A DNA stretch of 57,608 nt, from NCBI GenBank assembly GCA_017446265.1, contig JAFSRD010000009.1:1-57608 (forward strand), given 5' to 3'. This document shows positions 51,700-57,608 of this stretch, piece after piece. The notes under the pieces were generated by a model that searched no databases, was not told the DNA's origin, and saw only the letters and a list, made by a program, of their open reading frames with translations. Source of the DNA: Treponema sp. GTDB taxonomy: Bacteria > Spirochaetota > Spirochaetia > Treponematales > Treponemataceae. Position 1 is the stretch's first letter; each line of letters begins with the position of its first letter. Both the position numbers and the translations under genes were made by a program.

Positions 51700-53334
51700 A
51701 TGGAGCATATATGTAAAAATTGTGCGCTCGACGATGAATGCATTGCACCGCTGACAGGCAACGCGCCAAAAGGAGATGATAAAGCTGACGCAACACAATA
51801 TGACGACGTGTTTAGCACGCTGCCTCCTGATGATGAGCGCATTGCAAGTGCGCTTGCACAAACACAACGAGACAACGTGCTTGACAAAGCAAAAAACGCA
51901 TTCGGCATTGACTACTTGTTCCCGTGGCAACGGCTTGTCATTGCAAACATTCTTGATGCAGCACAGCACGCAGACGACGCCATTGAAAATTGCGGAAAGC
52001 AAATTGTGCTGCTTCCCACAGGATATGGAAAGTCGCTATGCTTTCTTGTGCCCGCATTGCTGCTTGACGGATGCACGCTCATCATCTATCCGCTGCTCGC
52101 GCTCATGGCAGATCAAAAGCGGCGCATTGAATCGGGCAGTTTGGAGAGCGTCACGTTTCGCGGAAATCAAACGCGCGAAGAGCGCGAGGAAAATTTTGCA
52201 AAAATCAAAAACGGCGCGAAGATAATCATAGCAAATCCAGAAGTGCTGCAAAACGAAGCGCTGCTTGCGCGCCTGTGTGAGTGCCGCATTGCCCACATAG
52301 CGATTGACGAAGCGCATTGCGTCTCTGAATGGGGCGACAGCTTTCGACCCGCATATCTCACGCTTGGAAAAATTATTAAAAAGATACACGCGCCTGTCGT
52401 CACCGCGTTCACGGCAACAGCATCTCCGCATGTGCTTGCACGCGTTTCAGAAGTGCTCTTTGACGGAGAAGCGAACATAGTGCGTTCAGAAGCAGACAGA
52501 CCGAACATTCACTACCACGTGTTGAACTCGGGATGCAAAAAACAGACTGTGCTCATGCTCGCGCATACAGAGCAGCGACCCATGATAGTCTTTTGTGGAA
52601 CGCGGCTTCGCGCTGAAGACATGACGCGAGAACTCAACGTGTGCTACGGAAACGAGACGGCACGGTTTTATCATGCAGGCATGGAAAAGTCTGAAAAAGA
52701 TGAAATTGAAAAATGGTTTTTCCCAAAAAGCGATGCAGTGCTATGCGCTACATGCGCCTACGGCATGGGTGTTGACAAAAAAGACATACGTACAATAATC
52801 CATCTTGACGCGCCACAAACTGCCGAGCAGTACATTCAAGAAGCGGGAAGAAGCGGGCGTGACGGACAGGACGCAAAAGCGATTTTGTTATGGAGTTCCG
52901 AAGACAGCAAAAAGTTTTCGCAATTTGCAAAAGGAAGCCGCGAATACGCGATGAAACAATTTGCACAGACGGACGACTGCCGCCGTCAAGTGCTGCTCAA
53001 CGCGCTTGATGCAGAACAAGCAGTGTGTTCAGGCTGCGACTTATGCGATGCACGAAAAAAAGCAGCGCGCGCGCAACCACTGCGCAACATTCAAACAATA
53101 AGCGACGAAGAAGCAGCGCTCATGTTTATAACGGCGCACCGCAAAATGTATTCAAGAATTGAACTTGCAGGAAAACTGCTGCCGCTGCTCAATGAGCGAG
53201 CGCAAAAACGATGCGGCAAACATACATGGGATCATGGCGCTGTAGACGAATTGCTTCGGCAGCTAACTATTGCAGGAAAAATACGCGTTATGAAATTTCC
53301 ATGGAATCATAAAATCACTGTTGCAAAAAAATGA
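51700..53334 (+). CDS. recQ: RecQ-family ATP-dependent DNA helicase
   Basis: Superfamily 2 helicase of 544 residues. LFPWQRLVI (Q-like motif), LLPTGYGKSLCF (Walker A), IYPLLALM, IAIDEAHCVSEWGDSFRPAY (DEAH and aromatic loop), AFTATASP, FCGTRLRAE, VLCATCAYGMGVDKKDIRTIIH and YIQEAGRSGRDG are present. The zinc-binding RQC part (CRRQVL...CSGCDLCD) follows, but no HRDC domain. An extra N-terminal module of about 65 residues carries CKNCALDDEC, a possible second metal site not seen in E. coli RecQ. GGAGG precedes ATG 51700. Confidence 0.95.
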   Translation: MEHICKNCALDDECIAPLTGNAPKGDDKADATQYDDVFSTLPPDDERIASALAQTQRDNVLDKAKNAFGIDYLFPWQRLVIANILDAAQHADDAIENCGKQIVLLPTGYGKSLCFLVPALLLDGCTLIIYPLLALMADQKRRIESGSLESVTFRGNQTREEREENFAKIKNGAKIIIANPEVLQNEALLARLCECRIAHIAIDEAHCVSEWGDSFRPAYLTLGKIIKKIHAPVVTAFTATASPHVLARVSEVLFDGEANIVRSEADRPNIHYHVLNSGCKKQTVLMLAHTEQRPMIVFCGTRLRAEDMTRELNVCYGNETARFYHAGMEKSEKDEIEKWFFPKSDAVLCATCAYGMGVDKKDIRTIIHLDAPQTAEQYIQEAGRSGRDGQDAKAILLWSSEDSKKFSQFAKGSREYAMKQFAQTDDCRRQVLLNALDAEQAVCSGCDLCDARKKAARAQPLRNIQTISDEEAALMFITAHRKMYSRIELAGKLLPLLNERAQKRCGKHTWDHGAVDELLRQLTIAGKIRVMKFPWNHKITVAKK

Positions 53335-53348
53335 GGACGCATTTTTCG

Positions 53349-53564
53349 TTACGCAAGTTCCGCTTCTTCTGCTTCAGCATTTTCTACAGCAACATGCTCT
53401 GGAGCAACTTGCACGCGCCGCCGCTGTTTTTTCGGCTTTTTTACATAATTTGCAACAAACGCGCCGAAATTCATTATGAAAAATACAACAGCAGCAGTAC
53501 CGACAACACGTGCGTCAGTGAGAACCATTTTAAAAAGCGGAAAAAGCGCAAGAAACTGTCTCAT
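53349..53564 (-). CDS. Small single-span membrane protein
   Basis: Hypothetical protein of 71 residues: one membrane span (VVGTAAVVFFIMNFGAFVANYV), a basic stretch (KKPKKQRRRVQV) and an acidic alanine-rich tail (EHVAVENAEAEEAELA). The charge pattern and the position 45 bp after murG suggest a real gene read from the murG transcript, though no strong ribosome site precedes the ATG and ATG 53528 is an alternative. Function unknown. Confidence 0.55.
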   Translation of the reverse strand: MRQFLALFPLFKMVLTDARVVGTAAVVFFIMNFGAFVANYVKKPKKQRRRVQVAPEHVAVENAEAEEAELA

Positions 53565-53609
53565 GCTGCAATTATCGGCATATGGCTGCGTGTGGTATAG
53601 TAAAACCTA

Positions 53610-54800
53610 TCAGCACTCTTTGCCCTCTTTCAAAAGCGCAAGCGCTTTTTCAACGCGTTGAAAAAGAAGCGTCGAAATTGTTTTTGCAGGGCGTTCGTTA
53701 CCAACAAGTTGTGCGCAGTTGTTTTGCATTTTTTTCCGCTCGCCTTCTGGCAAAAGCTTCTCAAGCGCGGCACGCATATTTTCACCATCCGCTTTGCCGC
53801 GTCCAAGTACAAGGGCTGCTCCGTTCTTTTCAAAAAAAGCGGCATTTTCTTCTTGGTCGCCGCGCGTGCCGCTTCCTGCAAGGGGAATGAGCACAAGCGG
53901 CTTTCTGAGCGTAGCGCATTCCCAGATTGAATTCGCTCCTGCACGCGAAAGCACTATGTCGGAAGCAGCAATGACATCGCTCATCTGCTCATAGATAAAT
54001 TGATATGGCTTGTAATCGGCAGTGCGTGAGGGAGCTGCGCCATCAATTGCATTGGCGGCATTTTTCATGCCTGTTTGATGAACGACAACAAAGCGTTCAC
54101 ACAACCATTCGCTATTTTCCCATACAAGCTCATTGATTTGACGCGCACCTGTACTTCCGCCAAGCACAAGCAGAATAGGCTTTGTATTTTTTGCAAGCCC
54201 TAAAAACGCGCGGCCTCGCTCGCTCGACGCATTGTAAAACGACGGGCGTACAGGATTGCCCGTTACAATAGTTTTTGCTCGCAGCGATTCTGCAAAATAG
54301 CATGCACTTTCTTTATATGACAATAAAATGCGCTCCGCACTGTGCGCGTTGAGCTTTGTTGCAAGACCAGGCGTAAAATCGCATTCGTGTGTAAAAACCG
54401 GAATGTTAAGCAGTTTTCCCGCCATGCACGGAGGCACGCTCACAAATCCACCTTTTGAAAAAAGCAGCACGGGTTTTATTTTACATAAAATTGCAAAAGA
54501 CGAAAAAAAACCACCAATGATTTTGAAAATATCAAAAAAATTATTAATTGAAACATACCGACGCAGTTTTCCCGCAGGAATGCCATAAAAAACATCAGCG
54601 CTTTTTTTTCCGTTCACGTCAACGCTTTTTTCAACGATTGTCCTGTCCATGCCACGTGACGAGCCAATCCAGCAAACACGCACATTCATTCCATTGTGAG
54701 CAGCAAGCAAGCGAAACTCATCGGCAACAGCAAGACCGGGATATACGTGACCACCTGTTCCGCCACCTGCAAATGCAATGGCAACTGTTTTTTTTTTCAT
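53610..54800 (-). CDS. murG: UDP-GlcNAc:undecaprenyl-pyrophosphoryl-MurNAc-pentapeptide transferase MurG
   Basis: Peripheral membrane GT28 glycosyltransferase of 396 residues completing lipid II. VAIAFAGGGTGGHVYPGLAVADE (N-terminal glycine-rich loop), FSKGGFVSVPP, HECDFTPGLATK, TGNPVRPSFYN, LLVLGGSTGARQIN and LSRAGANSIWECATLRKPLVLIPLAG are diagnostic. ATG 54798-54800 follows AAGG; the upstream extension would run into the terminator and tRNA gene. It lies outside the main dcw cluster. Only 17 bp separate it from the terminator hairpin behind tRNA-Phe. Confidence 0.96.
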   Translation of the reverse strand: MKKKTVAIAFAGGGTGGHVYPGLAVADEFRLLAAHNGMNVRVCWIGSSRGMDRTIVEKSVDVNGKKSADVFYGIPAGKLRRYVSINNFFDIFKIIGGFFSSFAILCKIKPVLLFSKGGFVSVPPCMAGKLLNIPVFTHECDFTPGLATKLNAHSAERILLSYKESACYFAESLRAKTIVTGNPVRPSFYNASSERGRAFLGLAKNTKPILLVLGGSTGARQINELVWENSEWLCERFVVVHQTGMKNAANAIDGAAPSRTADYKPYQFIYEQMSDVIAASDIVLSRAGANSIWECATLRKPLVLIPLAGSGTRGDQEENAAFFEKNGAALVLGRGKADGENMRAALEKLLPEGERKKMQNNCAQLVGNERPAKTISTLLFQRVEKALALLKEGKEC

Positions 54801-54817
54801 GTGACAGACCTTGACAA

Positions 54818-54844
54818 CAAAAAAACGGCAGAAAAATCTGCCGT
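54818..54844 (-). terminator. Intrinsic terminator between tRNA-Phe and murG
   Basis: Minus-strand ACGGCAGA-TTTT-TCTGCCGT (8-bp stem, 4-nt loop) followed directly by seven T residues. Confidence 0.8.
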
Positions 54845-54851
54845 CTTCGTA

Positions 54852-54924
54852 TGCCACCAGTTGGAATCGGACCAACGACACATGGATTTTCAGTCCATTG
54901 CTCTACCAACTGAGCTATAGCGGC
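54852..54924 (-). tRNA. tRNA-Phe (GAA)
   Basis: 73 nt folding as a cloverleaf. The acceptor GCCGCTA pairs with TGGTGGC (including G-T pairs), followed by discriminator A; the D-arm holds AGCTCAGTTGGTAGAGC; the anticodon arm has loop CTGAAAA with anticodon GAA; the T-arm contains GGTCCGATTCC. The 3' CCA is not encoded. Promoter at 54934-54962. Confidence 0.96.
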
Positions 54925-54933
54925 ATGGAAACT

Positions 54934-54962
54934 ATACTACAGCATTTTCGCTTTTATGTCAA
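54934..54962 (-). promoter_or_regulatory. Promoter of tRNA-Phe
   Basis: Minus-strand TTGACA (54957-54962), 17-bp spacer, TAGTAT (54934-54939). Confidence 0.75.
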
Positions 54963-55084
54963 CATGGCGCATTCCGTTTTTTTAAACTTTTTTCGATACG
55001 ATTTTAAAATTGCCCGCTGCAAATTTTGTAGATGCCAACCGCACTGTTTCTCCCTAATTTTGCATAGCACACGAAAAACCGTTA

Positions 55085-55109
55085 GGCTTTTCCCGCATAG
55101 AAAAAAGCC
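55085..55109 (-). terminator. Candidate terminator of beta-helix protein gene
   Basis: Minus-strand GGCTTTT...AAAAGCC hairpin about 10 bases after the stop codon, with TTTTT only after a short gap. The rest of 54925-55117 holds only the tRNA promoter. Confidence 0.45.
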
Positions 55110-55117
55110 CATTGCTG

Positions 55118-57608
55118 CTAGTACGATTCCCAGTCATCATCCTGACAGTTACCGTTGCCCACCTCATACCACTGCGAACCTTTTTTTTGCAGGGACGGGT
55201 TGGATACTTCGCTTGTTAATGTGTTCCCCTTTATTTCTTTCTTGATGCCGTTATTCTTTCTAATCAAACTGCCGTGCACATACACGCCGCCGCCGCAAAT
55301 TTCCTGTGCAGCAGAGTCTGTGCAATTGGCCGTATTATAGGTAATTGCTCCTCCTTCCATGGTGAAAACGCCATTCATAAACACACCGCCACCATTTCCA
55401 TGCGCCTTATTGCCTGTAATAGAGCCGCCTTTCATGATGATATTTGCGCCTCCCATGTGCACGCCACCGCCACCCTTGTCTGCGAAATTATAGGAAATAT
55501 TTCCACTTGCCATAATAAGCGAGGCTCTGATGGTACCCATATACACACCTCCACCGACATTGTTAGTATAATTACCCACAATGCCGCCTGTGAGCTCTGC
55601 CGCTATGGGTTTGTCCTCAGAGTTGAAATCGCTGTAGCCAAGATACAGCGTACCTCCGTCAATATATACGCCACCGCCGCCACCGTATGCAGAGGCCTCG
55701 CTCACTTTATTCGCGTCAGAAGAACCCTCCGTTGCAGCAGATAAAGCAGTTCTGTCGCCGATGACAGCATTATCTGCCATAAAGACCGTGCTGAGAGTTA
55801 TCATATACACGCCGCCGCCATAGCCTGCCGTGTTGCCGCATATGGTGGCGTTGCCTCTCATGATAAGCTTACTCCCAGTCAGATAGACGCCGCCGCCATA
55901 TGTTAAACCGTCATAGTTTGTGGTGTTGCCCTGTATGCAAGCGTCGTCCTCCATAATGAGCGTGCCGCCGGTGAAGACATACGCTCCTATACCGTTTATG
56001 TGGTCGGAGCCGGTAAAATTACCTTGAGCGATGTTCTCGGATATTGTTGTAGTTCCTTTCAGGGTAAGCGTGCTGTTCCCGCCGACGACTACACCTGCGC
56101 CGTTGCTTGCATGCGTATCCGTGTCGGGTTTCAGTTTGTTTTCGGTTATTGTGCAATCTTTCATGATGCAGTTTGCGTAATACTGCAACAAAACACCTGC
56201 CCCGTATTGTGAGATGTTATTTGTAATTGTGACATTATCCATAACAACGTTAATGGCTTCGTAAATTGTATTCTTGGTCCAACCTAATCGTACCCCGCCA
56301 TTACTACCATCTTGTATTGTTATGTTTTTAACTGTGAATGTTCCGTTTCCATCTTGTAAAGACTGGATCAACGACAAAACAGCATAGTAGGAGCTTGCAG
56401 CTCCCGATAAAATATCCTGATTTGCATTCGTTCCCTGTATGGTTATTGAGTTCGCAAAAACCATTTTTTCGCTGTCGTGCTGTTTACCTATAGAGGCTAC
56501 TGTGTCCTTAATCGTTCCCGACACATGAATTGTAAAGTCAACGGGAGCTTTCTTTGCGTTTATTTTTTCAAGTATGGCAACCGCATCTTCAGTACTAGTA
56601 TTGTCGTCACCAAAGATGTTGAGCGCATTTTCTATTTCGGCGCCTGTTCCTCGTCCTGTGCCATCTTCCGCTACGTATATGTCCTTTAAAAGAGCAACCC
56701 TGTAGTGCAGCCTGTCGGAGCTCTCAAAACCATCCTTTTCAGCCCACACTGTCAAGTCATGCACGCCTTGCAGAACAGGCACATTTCCGGTTCCCGTATT
56801 ATTACTGTCGCCAGACAACTTCCAACACACCGTAACGTCAGAGACAGGTATAACGTTGTCCCCATTCGCTTGTGTCGGGGCAATTATGGAAATAGTGCTT
56901 TGAAGCGGGTCGCCCGTACTCCATGCATCGTAAGCAAGGAGGTTGACGCCCGTCGGTGCAAAACCTACCTCAGTAACAGCGTCCTTTGTCGTAATGCTCG
57001 GCATGGCGAGTTTTGCCGTATTAGTGCTTGCACTTGTTGCACTGCCTGCAACGCCAAGCTTGTCGGCAAGGGAGAGCGTGTAGGTACGGCTGCCGCCTGA
57101 TGTGGAATGACCCGTCTCGTAGCGCCATATATCCCTGCCGGAAATATGCGTAAATGTCTTCTTCTCCAGTGCAGGCGTATATTTCGCTGTGTCATTGATG
57201 TCGCTGACGCTCACTTTCGTAAACACTGCGTCGCAAAACGTCATCTCTCCGTCGTCTTCTATCGCTACTTCATGCCGACTGCCGTTTATGATGATATGTG
57301 TAACATCGCTATGCCGCTCCTTCATGAGAGCTTTATCAGGCGCGTTGAAGAACACTACATATGAGCCGCTGCCGCTGCCGCCCACCTCTTTGTAGACGAC
57401 AGCCCCTTCAAGCGCAGGCGGCGCCGAGTTGCACACGAAACTGAACGAATAGCTTCCGAACTCCCGCAGGTACTGCGTGCCATCCCAGCCCTGCCCAATT
57501 CTAACGTTTATTTCAACAGGCTTTGCGCCATCTTTTCCTATGTCGTTGTCGCGCAAAAACTGCTGCGGGAGCGTCATCCGCAGCATGCTTCTGTCGGAAG
57601 CGTCCTGC
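55118..57608 (-). CDS. Right-handed beta-helix (polymorphic-OMP-like) surface protein, 5' end outside window
   Basis: At least 829 residues; the reading frame is open to the right edge, so the N-terminus and any export signal are missing. Residues before about 300 of the visible part contain Ig-like or cadherin-like segments (TVCWKLSGDSNNTG, HDLTVWAEKDGFESSDRLHYRV). The remainder is a repeated beta-helix with GGGVYM/GGGVHM and IxGNxA units, e.g. GGSITGNKAHGNGGGVFMNG, resembling chlamydial Pmp and other pectate-lyase-like repeats. The C-terminus (GNGNCQDDDWESY) is polar, with no autotransporter barrel or sorting motif, so attachment to the surface must use another route. Role in adhesion is inferred only. 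Confidence 0.85.
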   Translation of the reverse strand, partial: QDASDRSMLRMTLPQQFLRDNDIGKDGAKPVEINVRIGQGWDGTQYLREFGSYSFSFVCNSAPPALEGAVVYKEVGGSGSGSYVVFFNAPDKALMKERHSDVTHIIINGSRHEVAIEDDGEMTFCDAVFTKVSVSDINDTAKYTPALEKKTFTHISGRDIWRYETGHSTSGGSRTYTLSLADKLGVAGSATSASTNTAKLAMPSITTKDAVTEVGFAPTGVNLLAYDAWSTGDPLQSTISIIAPTQANGDNVIPVSDVTVCWKLSGDSNNTGTGNVPVLQGVHDLTVWAEKDGFESSDRLHYRVALLKDIYVAEDGTGRGTGAEIENALNIFGDDNTSTEDAVAILEKINAKKAPVDFTIHVSGTIKDTVASIGKQHDSEKMVFANSITIQGTNANQDILSGAASSYYAVLSLIQSLQDGNGTFTVKNITIQDGSNGGVRLGWTKNTIYEAINVVMDNVTITNNISQYGAGVLLQYYANCIMKDCTITENKLKPDTDTHASNGAGVVVGGNSTLTLKGTTTISENIAQGNFTGSDHINGIGAYVFTGGTLIMEDDACIQGNTTNYDGLTYGGGVYLTGSKLIMRGNATICGNTAGYGGGVYMITLSTVFMADNAVIGDRTALSAATEGSSDANKVSEASAYGGGGGVYIDGGTLYLGYSDFNSEDKPIAAELTGGIVGNYTNNVGGGVYMGTIRASLIMASGNISYNFADKGGGGVHMGGANIIMKGGSITGNKAHGNGGGVFMNGVFTMEGGAITYNTANCTDSAAQEICGGGVYVHGSLIRKNNGIKKEIKGNTLTSEVSNPSLQKKGSQWYEVGNGNCQDDDWESY

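Noticed and set aside
1-57608. CRISPR arrays, insertion sequences, toxin-antitoxin or restriction systems
   Set aside because: No regularly spaced repeats, transposase motifs, terminal inverted repeats or defence signatures were found on reading; the PD-(D/E)XK-like protein stands alone without a methylase.

Overview
The window looks like the chromosome of a Treponema-type spirochaete of moderate GC content. The supporting evidence is a shortened division/cell-wall cluster (mraZ-rsmH-ftsL-murF-ftsW-ftsQ-ftsA-ftsZ) that runs into xerD, a TPR lipoprotein, dprA and topA; a P83/100-type antigen gene; BspA-type leucine-rich-repeat proteins; and a cheW-(DegT-like)-nadK-recN block. All identifications come from reading the translations; no database search was run.

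Layout. 1-332: 3'-truncated CoA-disulfide-reductase-like flavoprotein gene. 439-6766: a minus-strand operon, xerC-hslV-hslU followed by a GPH-type sugar symporter and a GH13 glucosidase. 6899-8182: formylglycine-generating-enzyme remnant behind an L-lactate dehydrogenase gene. 8422-21361: topA, dprA, TPR lipoprotein, xerD, ftsZ, ftsA, ftsQ, ftsW, murF, ftsL, rsmH and mraZ, all on the minus strand, with a clear mraZ promoter and MraZ-box array. 21443-23275: two plus-strand genes, a PD-(D/E)XK-like protein and a short P83/100-like protein. 23378-25445: cstA and a DtxR/MntR-type regulator. 25530-34146: branched-chain amino-acid genes ilvB, ilvD, leuB and cimA, interrupted by a leucine-rich-repeat protein. 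34156-36972: plus-strand pyridoxal kinase, histidine phosphatase and outer-membrane barrel genes. 37238-42134: BspA-like lipoprotein, yigZ, a membrane protein and parC. 42317-44545: CofE-like protein and a stand-alone GMP synthase ATPase subunit. 44547-51539: HD-domain protein, helical protein, recN, nadK, a DegT-like protein without the PLP lysine, cheW and comF. 51700-53334: recQ. 53349-54962: small membrane protein, murG and tRNA-Phe. 55118-57608: 5'-truncated beta-helix surface protein.

The genes form three functional themes. Cell division, peptidoglycan synthesis and chromosome topology/recombination (mra/fts/mur genes, xerC, xerD, topA, parC, dprA, recN, recQ) are concentrated here. Isoleucine and leucine synthesis is arranged around citramalate (cimA, leuB, ilvB, ilvD). 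Surface and envelope proteins (P83/100, an OMP, the BspA lipoprotein, the beta-helix protein) are interspersed.

The most notable regulatory observations are these. Several genes without a Shine-Dalgarno have a -10 element placed so that transcription should start at or within 4 nt of the start codon (xerC, LRR protein, OMP, parC). A four-copy, 10-bp-period GTGG array lies under the mraZ promoter. Terminator-like hairpins sit immediately before topA and murG with no room for another promoter. No CRISPR array, insertion sequence or obvious defence or mobile island was seen, and I did not find a clearly new multi-gene system.
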